This document shows positions 47,194 to 59,600 of a stretch of DNA of 64,000 nt, piece after piece. Under the pieces are notes generated by a model. It did no database searches. It saw only the letters and a program-made list of their open reading frames with translations, and was not told the origin of the DNA. A program made the position numbers and the translations under genes. The stretch spans positions 248,001-312,000 of the forward strand of contig JAIXZA010000162.1 in the NCBI GenBank assembly GCA_027489965.1, in the 5' to 3' direction. How positions within the stretch are numbered: position 1 is the first letter of the stretch; every line of letters begins with the position of its first letter. This stretch comes from Verrucomicrobiaceae bacterium (GTDB taxonomy: Bacteria > Verrucomicrobiota > Verrucomicrobiia > Verrucomicrobiales > Verrucomicrobiaceae).

Positions 47194-48891
47194 CTACTGC
47201 AACAAGAAGGAGGCGACGAGTTGCTTGCCTTCAGTCGCATAGTTGGTGCTGCTGCCGGTGACGGAGAGACCGTGAGTGCCGCCGATGAGTTTGTAGTGGA
47301 CGATTTGGCCGCTACGATAGGTGTATTTGACGAAAAGTGGCGCGCTAGTGTGGAGGATGCCAGCGGCATCGGCCAGTTGCGGGCCGGTTTCACCCATCGC
47401 CTGAGCAAAGCGGTAGATGCTCTCTTGGGCGGTCATGAAGGTGCCAATGCTGTTGAGCATCCCGCCGGTATAGGGGACCGTTATATCGGAGGTTCCGCTG
47501 AGGCTGATGATGCGTCGGCGTTTGGCGGGCACGATTGTTTGGTCGTAGTCATTGCTGCCTGTGGCATTGAACCAAAAGGCACCGTCGTGATGCATGTCGG
47601 CGAGCATTTGGGAGACCTGACAGGCTGCATTCTGAAAGGCGGCGCCATCGAGCTCAATCAGCAGGCGGTTGGTCAAGGCGGAGCCGTTGGAGTTGCCGAA
47701 GATGGAGATCTTGCCCGCATCCACATTGTCGTAGGTCTTTAGCAGTGCGATGAGGTCGCGGATGAAGGCGACATCGGGTGCTTTGGAGTTTTCGTTTTTG
47801 ACATTCCAACTCTGTCCTCCACCGGAAAAGTATCCATTGGGAGCGACACGGATGGCGGTGTTAGCGTAGGTATCCAGCGCATTGATAAAAGACGACGCTA
47901 CATTCCCACTCCCGCCATTGCCATGAAGCATGATGATGACGGGGTGCGGCCCGGCACCTGCGGGCACCTGGACAACGGCGGTGCGGGCGTAGCCGTTCGG
48001 CTCCTGATCCCACGTTTGCGTGATGCTGAGCGTGGTGTTGGCGAGGTTCCCATTCGGTGTGAGCACGGTCTTGGCACGGTGAAATTTCCTCGGCACGCTC
48101 GGCGCATGGGTAAACTCGTCCGAATAGGTGACAGAGCCGCCGGTGCCCGAGAGCGTGGCCATCGGCGTCCACGAAAGCAGATCGGTGGAGCATTGGATCT
48201 CGTAGCTTTCCCCCGCGACGCTGTCGAAGGTGAAGAACGGATGGTTGCTGCCATCAATGCCCGAATGCGTGATCTTCGCCGCATCATTGGCGCTACCGCC
48301 AGTGCCTCCGCTGCCTCCGGTGATGGTGAGGAGTAGCTGATTGATGAGGAATCGCGAATTCAAGGCGGGGGCAGTGGTGGGTCCCGTCGCCGTGATCTTC
48401 GCACTGGTGAGATTGGGCACGGAGATCGCAAAGGATGTGGCCGTGAACGAGCCGCTGCTGACAGAGGTAGTGCCGTCGTAGATGGCGTATTGCTTGGTCG
48501 TGCTGTTGTTACCCGAACGAGCGCCGATGCCGGAAACTAGCAGCGATTGCCCAACGGCAAGGCCAGTAACATTGCTCAGACTGAAAACGAGCGACTCATC
48601 ATCCGCGGCGTTGGTATTGTTGCGATTTTCCAATTCGAAATCATTGGTAAGGCTGTAAACGCCGATACCGTCGTTGTGGGGTGCCACCGTCAGCCCGGTG
48701 CTGGCATTTGAGGCCGTGATCGTGAGATCAAAGCTGATGCCCGCACTGAGACCGGAGACATTCGGATTCGCCGAACTCAACCCCGTGACGGAGCCAGTGA
48801 TTTTGCCAATGCCGAAGCTGACGATCGTCTGGCCTTGAAGCATGCTGGTGAGCAGGAGGAAGGTAGGCAAGAAAGCGAAGATGTTTTTCAT
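47194..48891 (-). CDS. Modular exported esterase (PHB-depolymerase-like alpha/beta hydrolase)
   Basis: A 565-residue exported protein. The signal peptide is MKNIFAFLPTFLLLTSMLQG. The first 190 residues form a beta-rich domain (SFDLTITASNASTGLTVAPHNDGIGVYSLTNDFE). A short module follows with FTFDSVAGESYEIQCSTDLLSWTPMATL, a sentence-like repeat common in Verrucomicrobial exported proteins. The rest is an alpha/beta hydrolase: HPVIIMLHGNGGSG (oxyanion), IFGNSNGSALTNRLL (nucleophile Ser in G-x-S-x-G), SGTSDITVPYTGG (Asp region) and KLIGGTHGLSVTG (His). The hydrolase resembles LpqC/feruloyl-esterase/PHB-depolymerase enzymes, probably acting on plant or polymer esters. The ATG at 48891 gives the signal peptide. 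Confidence 0.85.
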   Translation of the reverse strand: MKNIFAFLPTFLLLTSMLQGQTIVSFGIGKITGSVTGLSSANPNVSGLSAGISFDLTITASNASTGLTVAPHNDGIGVYSLTNDFELENRNNTNAADDESLVFSLSNVTGLAVGQSLLVSGIGARSGNNSTTKQYAIYDGTTSVSSGSFTATSFAISVPNLTSAKITATGPTTAPALNSRFLINQLLLTITGGSGGTGGSANDAAKITHSGIDGSNHPFFTFDSVAGESYEIQCSTDLLSWTPMATLSGTGGSVTYSDEFTHAPSVPRKFHRAKTVLTPNGNLANTTLSITQTWDQEPNGYARTAVVQVPAGAGPHPVIIMLHGNGGSGNVASSFINALDTYANTAIRVAPNGYFSGGGQSWNVKNENSKAPDVAFIRDLIALLKTYDNVDAGKISIFGNSNGSALTNRLLIELDGAAFQNAACQVSQMLADMHHDGAFWFNATGSNDYDQTIVPAKRRRIISLSGTSDITVPYTGGMLNSIGTFMTAQESIYRFAQAMGETGPQLADAAGILHTSAPLFVKYTYRSGQIVHYKLIGGTHGLSVTGSSTNYATEGKQLVASFLLQ

Positions 48892-48946
48892 CAGTTGGAG
48901 GTGACATGAAACTCCGCTGTTGGTCAGAGGTCGCGGTCGAATATAA

Positions 48947-49073
48947 AATGACGAAATCCGAATAACGAAGGAAGCCACAACGCCGAATGTCGAACCTCCT
49001 TGCCTCCCCTGTTTTTCGTCATTCAGACTTCGACATTCCTTGGTCATTAGGTTTTACTCATTCGACATTCCCC
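48947..49073. repeat. AATGACGAA/ATTCGACATTC intergenic repeat, copy before the response regulator
   Basis: Contains AATGACGAA, CGAATAACGAAGGAAG, CGCCGAATGTCGAA and, in reverse sense, TTCGTCATT, CGACATTCCTTGGTCATTAG and TCGACATTC. The arms can pair with each other. Similar words occur at 45131-45160 and 51962-52090. Confidence 0.6.
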
Positions 49074-49074
49074 C

Positions 49075-49689
49075 ATGATCACCCTCCTCATCATTGACGA
49101 TCATTTCGTCGTCCGCAGCGGCTTAGTTGCCTCACTCGAGCTGGAGGACGATCTGAAAGTCGTCGGTGAAACCGATCGTGGAGAAGACGCGGCGGTTCTC
49201 TTTGATCAAAAGAAACCCGACGTCGTGCTCATGGATCTCCAGCTTCCAGGCATCAGCGGTATCGAGGCCACCGCTGCTCTCTTGCGGGATCATCCCAACG
49301 CTCGAGTGCTCATATTTTCGACGTTTGCCCGAGATGATGAAATTCAGGCTGCACTCAAAGCCGGAGCCCTTGGCTATCTCCAAAAATCGTCTTCGCGTGA
49401 AGACCTGCTTCAGGCCATTCGCACTGTGGCCAAAGGTGATTGTAGTTTGCCCGCCGACATTGCTCAGCGCTTGAAGGATCGTCTTGCCGAGCCTGAAATC
49501 ACACCACGCGAACTGGAGATCCTCACGCTCGTCACTCGTGGCAATGCCAACAAGGAAATCGCCGCCACCCTTGGTATTTCCGAGGACACCGTGAAGCAGC
49601 ATGTTAGCCGCATTTTAATGAAGTTGAAGGTCAACGACCGCGCTCAAGCCACGGCGGAGGCAATCCGGCGTGGCTTGGTGAAGGTGTAA
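49075..49689 (+). CDS. NarL/LuxR-family response regulator
   Basis: A 204-residue regulator: receiver domain (MITLLIIDDHFVVRSGL, phospho-acceptor Asp54 in VVLMDLQLPG, then FSTFARDDEI and YLQKSSSREDLLQAI) and a C-terminal LuxR-type HTH (ITPRELEILTLVTRGNANKEIAATLGISEDTVKQHVSRILMKLKVNDRAQA). Length and domains are as expected. The most likely partner is the HisKA_3 kinase at 43055, whose gene normally would be adjacent. Here they are separated by accessory genes. A strong hairpin terminator follows. Confidence 0.93.
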   Translation: MITLLIIDDHFVVRSGLVASLELEDDLKVVGETDRGEDAAVLFDQKKPDVVLMDLQLPGISGIEATAALLRDHPNARVLIFSTFARDDEIQAALKAGALGYLQKSSSREDLLQAIRTVAKGDCSLPADIAQRLKDRLAEPEITPRELEILTLVTRGNANKEIAATLGISEDTVKQHVSRILMKLKVNDRAQATAEAIRRGLVKV

Positions 49690-49727
49690 ATGGAGTTTTA
49701 CCCCACGGTCTCCATCGCATTCAACGT

Positions 49728-49759
49728 AAACGGGCCGGAGATTGCTCTCCGGCCCGTTT
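49728..49759 (+). terminator. Intrinsic-type terminator after the response regulator
   Basis: Perfect 13-bp arms AAACGGGCCGGAG (49728-49740) and CTCCGGCCCGTTT (49747-49759) with a 6-base loop, followed on the plus strand by GTTTGGGG. The U-tract is weak but the stem is very stable. The rest of 49690-49912 holds no gene. Confidence 0.75.
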
Positions 49760-49912
49760 GTTTGGGGTTTGGTTTTTGTTCGGATTCTGGCAGTGCTAGC
49801 TCCCGGTAAGCAATGCCAGTTCGATCAGAACAAAATCTTTTACGAATGGCGGACGGTGAGGGATGTCACTGTCCGCCGTGGTGAGAGGCGGCTAGCGGCC
49901 TCTTGATTCAAA

Positions 49913-51541
<1,629 letters not shown>

Positions 51542-51568
51542 TTAGCGTTTGTGGGGTTTTGGGTTGAA

Positions 51569-51865
51569 TTAAGCGAGGATGCCGAGGATGTCGGTTTCGT
51601 TGATGATGAGGAGGTCCTCGCCATCGACTTTGACTTCCGTGCCGCCGTATTTGGAGATCAGGACTTTGTCGCCCTTCTTCACAGTGAAGAGAGTGGACAC
51701 GTCTTTGCCTTCGTCGTCTTTGCCGACGCCAAGTGCGAGCACTTCAGCTTCCTGTGGCTTTTCTTTAGCATTGTCAGGAAGGAAGATTCCGCCTGCGGTT
51801 TTTTCTTCACTTGCGGAACGCTTGACGAGGACGCGACGTCCGAGCGGGGTGATTGCGGTAGCCAT
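51569..51865 (-). CDS. groES: Co-chaperonin GroES (Hsp10)
   Basis: A 98-residue lid protein of the GroEL chaperonin. Motifs: [42 protein letters not shown] (mobile loop GGIFLP) and [33 protein letters not shown]. The start codon is at 51865, matching the normal GroES length; upstream in-frame residues are intergenic repeat. It is the first gene of the groES-groEL operon. Confidence 0.97.
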   Translation of the reverse strand: MATAITPLGRRVLVKRSASEEKTAGGIFLPDNAKEKPQEAEVLALGVGKDDEGKDVSTLFTVKKGDKVLISKYGGTEVKVDGEDLLIINETDILGILA

Positions 51866-51910
51866 ATATCTGGTTGGTGCTTTGGGTTTGGGTTTTGTTT
51901 GGTTTTGTCT

Positions 51911-51956
51911 GCCCGGCCTGCTGTCACACGAGTTTGTGTGTGCCGGCTGGCCGGGC
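51911..51956. promoter_or_regulatory. Two-tier hairpin in the groES leader region
   Basis: Outer arms GCCCGGCC (51911-51918) and GGCCGGGC (51949-51956); inner arms CACAC (51925-51929) and GTGTG (51936-51940). It lies 46-91 bases before the groES start. It is not a CIRCE match. It could be a heat-responsive leader structure, an operator or a terminator of upstream transcription. Confidence 0.45.
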
Positions 51957-51961
51957 GGAAA

Positions 51962-52090
51962 GTTTAGGAATGTCGAATGAGAAGATCCGAATGACGAAAG
52001 AATGTCGAAGCACGAAGGCCAAACACCATGTGAGGTGCATTCCGTGTTTTGAGTTTCATCATTGGGGTTTGATTCGTCATTAGGTTTTAG
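51962..52090. repeat. AATGTCGAATGA intergenic repeat, copy between groES and the lipoprotein gene
   Basis: Words GAATGTCGAATGAGAAGATCC, GAATGACGAAAGAATGTCGAAGCACGAAGG and TTGATTCGTCATTAGGTTTTAGGAATTCG recur from the copy at 48947-49073 (TTGGTCATTAGGTTTTACTCATTCG). The element can fold on itself. No ORF is supported. Confidence 0.6.
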
Positions 52091-52097
52091 GAATTCG

Positions 52098-52706
52098 TTA
52101 TTTCGCCGCAGGCAGCGTTTCTTTGAGCGCCACGCCGTTGCTGGCTCTCGGCGCTCCGCCAAAGCTGAGCTCTGGGGCCGCTTCGCCGATCTCCTCAGTG
52201 AGAAAACGCACGATCTGCTTCGGATCTTCGGAGATAACAGCTTGAACCATGCGGGATTTGCGGGTGCGGTCGTAGCCTTTGAGGTCCAGGTCTAGACCCA
52301 CCGTGCCAGGCTCACCGGAGAGGCCTTTCATCTTTGCGGCTAGTGAGACGCTTTGATTGATTTGGTTCTGGAGGTTTTTGTCTTTGGAAAGCTTGGTCAA
52401 TCCAGCTTTCAGCGCTTCCTGCAGCTCAGGTACGCCAAGCAGGTCTTGGCCATTTTTACTTGGGTATTTAGAAAGGATATCCTCTGCCTGGGCTTCGAGT
52501 CCGGCTTGCAGGTCGGATTTCGAAGGAGCGGCTGGGGCTTCTGGCGTTAAAGCATCTGCAATCGCCGCATCAATCTTTGCCTCGGAGACGGCAACGGGTT
52601 TGGGGGCTTCGATGGCGGTCTTCGGAGCTTCCTTCTTACCGCAGGAGATGAGGGACCCTGCAAGCAACACTGCACTGATTTGAAAGCCTAGATAGCGTGA
52701 AATCAT
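52098..52706 (-). CDS. Hypothetical lipoprotein
   Basis: A 202-residue protein with a lipoprotein signal ([25 protein letters not shown], lipidated Cys22 after LIS). The mature part is Ala/Pro-rich and then helical ([65 protein letters not shown]). No domain is recognised. Its start overlaps the dinD stop by 4 bases, so it is translationally coupled to dinD, an unusual pairing of an envelope protein with a DNA-damage gene. Confidence 0.8.
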   Translation of the reverse strand: MISRYLGFQISAVLLAGSLISCGKKEAPKTAIEAPKPVAVSEAKIDAAIADALTPEAPAAPSKSDLQAGLEAQAEDILSKYPSKNGQDLLGVPELQEALKAGLTKLSKDKNLQNQINQSVSLAAKMKGLSGEPGTVGLDLDLKGYDRTRKSRMVQAVISEDPKQIVRFLTEEIGEAAPELSFGGAPRASNGVALKETLPAAK

Positions 52707-53569
52707 GACCTCTTCTCCTTTCCCTTCGGCAGAGCTTGAGCTGACTTGGGTAGCTTCTTCTTCTCGGATTCGAGCCGACGTTCGACTTTCTTCATGTCTT
52801 CGTCAGCAGGCAGATTTTCAGGGACGATATCGCGCTCAATGAGGAGCTGCCGCACGTCGCTGTTGTTTTTGACGTGTTCTTGGGTGATTGCAGGCTCAGA
52901 TTTCAGATCGGCCTGCTTGGTTTGGAAGACGGTGATCTCATTCGCGAAATCCTTGGCCTTGATCGTGATCGTCGGTAGGAAGTCGGCTAATGGGCGATTG
53001 TCCGGCACCGCCAGTCTGTTTTTCATGTCCTGCGTGGTGTTTCCACCAAACAGAGCCTGATCTCCCTTGCTGCGGATGCGGCCAAAGGATTGTCCGTCTC
53101 CGAGTCGCTCAAAGATGATCGCTGAAAGCTCTTTTTCAGACGCACTCATCTTCTGTCTCGCCATCAGCCTTTCGACCTCTGCCAGTCGGCTCTCGATGAT
53201 CTCCTGCTTCCGTGTCTGGACAGCAAAGTAAGTTTGAGCAAAAGCGATGGCGTCTTTGGCTGGGTCACCATTCTGCGCGATCAGGTAACAGGCGTAGCGA
53301 GTGAGCATCACGTCCTCGATCTCACGTTGGGCTCCATTACCCACGACAATGGACCTTCTAACATTGAGAAAGTGATTTTCCTCTAAGCCGTCCACCGTCT
53401 CACAGGAGATTTTAGCCTTCTCAATGACTTTGCTGAAATTCTCCCATTTTTGATATTCTAAAACCTCTTGAAGATCTCGGGCATACCAAAACTCTGTGCC
53501 TGAGTCTGGCTCGATATGAACCATTCCCTCGAAGTCACGATGGAGTTTGATAATCAGTTCCTTCTTCAT
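52703..53569 (-). CDS. dinD: DNA-damage-inducible protein D-like
   Basis: A 288-residue DinD-like protein: residues 1-130 contain the BRO-N-like part FEGMVHIEPDSGTEFWYARDLQEVLEYQKWENFSKVIEKAKISCETVDGLEENHFLNVRR, and DVMLTRYACYLIAQNGDPAKDAIAFAQTYFAVQTRKQEIIE. The rest carries a DinD-type stretch IIFERLGDGQSFGRIRSKGDQALFGGNTTQDMKNRLAVP and a Lys-rich tail. DinD of E. coli is LexA-regulated and inhibits RecA filaments. The promoter region has a 30-nt palindrome 30 bases upstream, a likely damage-response or other operator. It is coupled to a lipoprotein gene. Confidence 0.9.
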   Translation of the reverse strand: MKKELIIKLHRDFEGMVHIEPDSGTEFWYARDLQEVLEYQKWENFSKVIEKAKISCETVDGLEENHFLNVRRSIVVGNGAQREIEDVMLTRYACYLIAQNGDPAKDAIAFAQTYFAVQTRKQEIIESRLAEVERLMARQKMSASEKELSAIIFERLGDGQSFGRIRSKGDQALFGGNTTQDMKNRLAVPDNRPLADFLPTITIKAKDFANEITVFQTKQADLKSEPAITQEHVKNNSDVRQLLIERDIVPENLPADEDMKKVERRLESEKKKLPKSAQALPKGKEKRS

Positions 53570-53598
53570 GCTAGATTAAAGGATTGAAGGTTAGTATC

Positions 53599-53628
53599 GA
53601 ACATGTTCCTGACATCAGGAACATGTTC
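53599..53628. promoter_or_regulatory. 30-nt perfect palindrome upstream of dinD
   Basis: Arms GAACATGTTCCTGA (53599-53612) and TCAGGAACATGTTC (53615-53628), 2-nt spacer. Each arm begins or ends with the palindrome GAACATGTTC. TGTTC and GAACA words are those of the Verrucomicrobia LexA motif (TGTTC-N4-GAACA), but here they are arranged GAACA-TGTTC or with a 10-base gap, so the match is not exact. Confidence 0.6.
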
Positions 53629-53788
53629 ACACAGCTGCGGCGACTCAGCCGTAGGTCGGGTGTGTTTGGCGCGGTGAAACTCGCCAAGTGGACGATCCCC
53701 TTCGCCAAACTACCCGACAGGTTCGGGAAGGTCGAGCGCGTAAACATGCCCCCAATCAGCCGAGTCATTCGGTGAAGCGGACGCAGGG

Positions 53789-53938
53789 AAAGTGGTCCGC
53801 ACAGTCCTCTGTGCGGCGCGACGAAGTCCGAATGATCTACAGGAACACCCATGTCATCAAAGTCCGTCCAAGACGTTACTGACCCTGGTACCTGCATCCC
53901 TGCGCCCGTTCCGCACAGAGGACTGTGCGGACCACTTT
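53789..53938. repeat. MITE-like element with 28-bp inverted repeats
   Basis: Arms at 53789-53816 and 53911-53938 are perfect reverse complements over 28 bp. Each arm is itself a hairpin (CCGCACAG-tcct-CTGTGCGG). The 94-bp interior has no ORF. The adjacent 53629-53788 also has no supported gene and looks like further intergenic repeat sequence. Confidence 0.7.
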
Positions 53939-53999
53939 GGCCGGGCCGGAGATGCAGTTGCCTGGATGGCAACGACTGGAAGCTTGGTATCATGGCGAG

Positions 54000-54362
54000 T
54001 TACATGCGATCCTTGTCACGGGCAGTATCCCAATGATATTGTTGGATCATCTCTGTCAGCAATGCGCCCAGCATACATAGTCCGCATGATTCAACACCTA
54101 TCTTTCTACGCTCACGTCCCTCAAAAGCAGGAACGACAAGCTTGAGCCCCTCCATCACCATTTTGTATTGCTCAGGTTGAGCTGTGATGGAGCTAAAATC
54201 AGATCCCTCGATCGTCACCTCAAGAGTTTGGAAAATTGTTCCATTCTCAATACCGGAATAGATAGTCTCAAAACTAAATTTCTTGGCATACCCGCGGTCA
54301 ATCGCGGCAAAAACTTCGAAGATGAGATACGAAAGGCTGCTGAGGCGAAGATCTTTGGTCAT
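54000..54362 (-). CDS. Hypothetical protein downstream of dnaK
   Basis: A 120-residue protein: MTKDLRLSSLSYLIFEVFAAIDRGYAKKFSFETIYSGIENGTIFQTLEVTIEGSDFSSITAQPEQYKMVMEGLKLVVPAFEGRERRKIGVESCGLCMLGALLTEMIQQYHWDTARDKDRM (first and last parts quoted in pieces elsewhere). No signal peptide, no recognised domain; mixed alpha/beta with two Cys near the C-terminus (ESCGLCML). It starts 30 bases after the dnaK stop in the same direction and could be read through from dnaK. Probable but unverified gene. Confidence 0.55.
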   Translation of the reverse strand: MTKDLRLSSLSYLIFEVFAAIDRGYAKKFSFETIYSGIENGTIFQTLEVTIEGSDFSSITAQPEQYKMVMEGLKLVVPAFEGRERRKIGVESCGLCMLGALLTEMIQQYHWDTARDKDRM

Positions 54363-54392
54363 ACAATGTTGGGATTAAGTTTGGAGCCGTTC

Positions 54393-56411
<2,019 letters not shown>

Positions 56412-56481
56412 TTAATCCGTTGATTATGAATATATTATTTCTTTTCGATTGCTATTCAGTGATTCGACGGGAGGGGTTAAA

Positions 56482-56497
56482 GTGCCATTTTTGGCAC
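56482..56497. promoter_or_regulatory. Inverted repeat GTGCCA-N4-TGGCAC upstream of gltB
   Basis: Perfect 6-bp arms, 56482-56487 and 56492-56497, about 105 bases upstream of the sigma-54 -24 element. It uses the same GGCAC word as the repeat at 56376-56396. Several single TGGCAC words (about 56507, 56513, 56535) lie between. This is a good candidate enhancer-binding-protein site. Confidence 0.55.
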
Positions 56498-56599
56498 AAA
56501 TGAGCGTGGCACTTGGCACTTTGATGCGGGCTTTTGGCACTTTCCGGAATGCTGTGCCGAAGATGCTCCAAAAAAGCCGATAGGGATCCCATGGTTGCT

Positions 56600-56615
56600 T
56601 GGCACTCTCCTTGCT
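56600..56615 (+). promoter_or_regulatory. Sigma-54 (RpoN) promoter of gltB
   Basis: TGGCAC (56600-56605), N5 (TCTCC), TTGCT (56611-56615) match the sigma-54 consensus TGGCAC-N5-TTGCW exactly, with GG and GC ten bases apart. Transcription would begin near 56626, leaving a leader of about 68 bases before the gltB ATG at 56694. Confidence 0.8.
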
Positions 56616-56693
56616 TTCCACTCGTTCTATAATCCAACACCCACTGCTACGTCGGACGGCGCTCGTTGCCGTGTGATGTGGCTCCCCAACCCC

Positions 56694-59600
56694 ATGAAGC
56701 ACCCTTTTTACGACCTGGACATCCCTAATGAAGGATCTCTTCACAGCATGGATCATGAGCGCGATGCCTGCGGCGTCGGCTTTGTGGCCAATATTCATGG
56801 TAAGCGTAGCCGTGACATCCTGGACCTAGCGATCAACGGCGTCTGCAATGTGCAGCATCGCGGTGCTGTCGATGCCGACCGTGTGACTGGGGACGGCGCG
56901 GGCGTGCTGACGCAGATTCCGCACAAAATTTTCCAGCCGTTCATCGACGAGATGCGCTTCGAATTGGATCACCCGATGGACTTGGCCGTTGGCGTGTTTT
57001 TCATGCCGGAAGATCCGACAGAGCGGATGAAGATTCATCTCCTGGCAGAAGGTCTATTACGGAATCGCGATATCCAAGTCATCGGTTGGCGTGATGTGCC
57101 AGTGAATCCGAATGAGCTGGGCTACAAGGCCCGCAAAACCATGCCGATGATTCAGCATCTGCTCGTCGCTCGGCCCGAAGGCATGGATGACAATCCATTT
57201 GAGCGTCAGCTCTATCTCATTCGTCGTGAGATGAGGCTCAAGGCACGCATCCATAAACTAGCGGACTTTTACATCGCCTCGTTCTCGCATCGCACGATGG
57301 TTTATAAGGCACTGCTGCTACCCTCTTCATTGCAGAAATTCTACACCGATCTGCAAAGTGATGACTATGAGACTTCGTTGGCGGTTTTCCACCAGCGCTT
57401 CAGCACCAACACGTTTCCAACTTGGGCGCTTTCTCATCCTTTCCGTACCTTGGCGCACAATGGTGAAATCAATACCGTGCGTGGCAATCGCAATTGGCTC
57501 AACAGCCGTGCGAGCGACTTTGAGAACGTTGTCTGGGAGGGGGAAGAGCAGCTGCTGAAGGAGCTGATCACCAAAGGTCAAAGTGATAGCGCCAGCTTGG
57601 ATGCAGCGCTGGATCTACTGATTCAAAGTGGGCGTGATCCTGTTCATGCCTTGGCCATGCTGGTGCCGAGCGCTTATGGCATTGATCCCGCCACCTCCGC
57701 TGATCTCAAGGCTTTCTACGAATACCACGAGTGCTTTAGCGAGCCTTGGGATGGACCTGCGGCGTTGGTTTTAACCAATGGGCTCAGTGTCGTCGCCAGC
57801 TTGGATCGTAATGGGCTGCGTCCGAGCCGCTGGAAGATGACGACGGATGGCATCTTTGCCCTTGGATCAGAAGTCGGCATTGTGCCGATCGACGATGCGA
57901 AGATTCTGCGCAAAGGCCGCTTGGCCCCTGGTGAAATGTTGGAGATTGACACGCTGCATGGCCGTGTGCGCTTCAATGACGAGATCAAAGCCGATCTTGC
58001 CAGCCGCAAGCCGTATGGTGAATGGCTGAAAAACCGCACCAGTCTCACGACCCTCGCGCCTGAAGTCCCGACCGGTGATTTGGATGTTTTGAGTCTTTCT
58101 CAAAAGCAGGCTGCTTTTGGTTATACGAAAGAAGAGATCGACATGTCTTTCACGCCTGTTTTGGCGAAGGGTGAAGAGGCGACTTACTCCATGGGTGACG
58201 ACGTTGCTCTGTCCGTCTTATCCACGCGTCCACGTCTGCTGACCGCCTATTTCCGTCAGCTCTTTGCTCAAGTCACCAATCCACCTATCGACCCCATTCG
58301 TGAACGTGCAGTGATGAGCCTGGATGTCGTTCTTGGCTATCAGCGTAATTGGTTAGATCAGACGCCAGAGCACGCCAAAGTCGTACACCTGAACTCACCG
58401 TTCCTCTTTGAAAATGAGCTGGCCTCTTTGAAAGGCATGGCAGACTACCCGCACCGTGTGCTGGATACGACATGGCCCGTGAGTGATGGACCAGACGGCA
58501 TGAAGTCGGCTCTGGATCGGCTTTGTCAGGAGTCTGAAAAAGCCGCTAAAGACCATGTGCGCATCCTCATTCTCAGTGACCGCGCTCTTGAGTATGATCG
58601 CGCTGCGATCCCGGCTCTGTTGGCCACCGGTGCTGTGCATCATCACCTGAATCGCCGGAAAATTCGTATGCGGCTCAGCCTTGTCGTGGATTCAGGAGAA
58701 GCCCGTGACACCCATCAAATGGCCTGCCTCTTTGGCTTTGGTGCCAGTGCAGTGTGCCCGCACATGGCTTTTGAGACCATTCGCGAACTTGTCGAGTCAG
58801 ACAAGACAGCCAAGAAGCCTCAGCTGGATGGCATGGACTTTGCCAAAGCCGTGACCAATTACCGCAAAGGTCTGGAAAAAGGCGTATTGAAGATCATGAG
58901 CAAGATGGGCATCTCTGTGCTCAGCAGCTACATCGGCGCGCAAATTTTTGAAGCTGTCGGTATCGGTGAAGAAGTCATGCAGTTTGCTTTTACAGGCACT
59001 TCCAGTCAGATCAGTGGCATCGGCTTCAAAGAGATCGCTCAGGAGGCCCTGGCACGCCACGCTGCTGGCTACGGCTCGGCTTTGCCGGAAGGCCAAACCA
59101 GCATCGATCTCGGAGACCCTGGTTACTATCGCCCCCGTCAAAAAGGCGAGATGCACGCGGTCACTGGCCCCGTCATCAAGAACTTCCATACCTTTGTCAA
59201 AAGCGGCAAACAGGAAGATTACGAGACCTATGTGAAGGCCTCCTTGGAAAACACGCCGACCGCTTTGAAAGACATGTTCGAGTTTGTGCCTGGAGAAGAA
59301 GGCCCGATCTCGATTGATGAAGTCGAAAGCATCGAAGACATCCGCGTGCGATTCACCACCGCCGCCATGTCTCTGGGAGCCATTTCACCCGAGGCCCATG
59401 AGGCGCTTGCCATCGCCATGAACCGCATCGGCGGCAAGTCGGATAGCGGTGAAGGCGGCGAAGATCCAAAACGCTTCAAGCCCTATGAAAACGGGGATTG
59501 GGCCAACTCAAAAATCAAGCAAGTCGCCAGCGGACGCTTCGGTGTCACGGCCGCTTATTTGGCCAATGCTTGGGAACTGGAAATCAAAATGGCCCAAGGT

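Noticed and set aside
53571-53993. 140-residue minus-strand ORF upstream of dinD
   Set aside because: It is made of palindrome and inverted-repeat DNA, with no plausible protein features.
56507-56545. Additional sigma-54 promoters at other TGGCAC words upstream of gltB
   Set aside because: The -12 GC element is absent or at wrong spacing (9 or 13 bases instead of 10).
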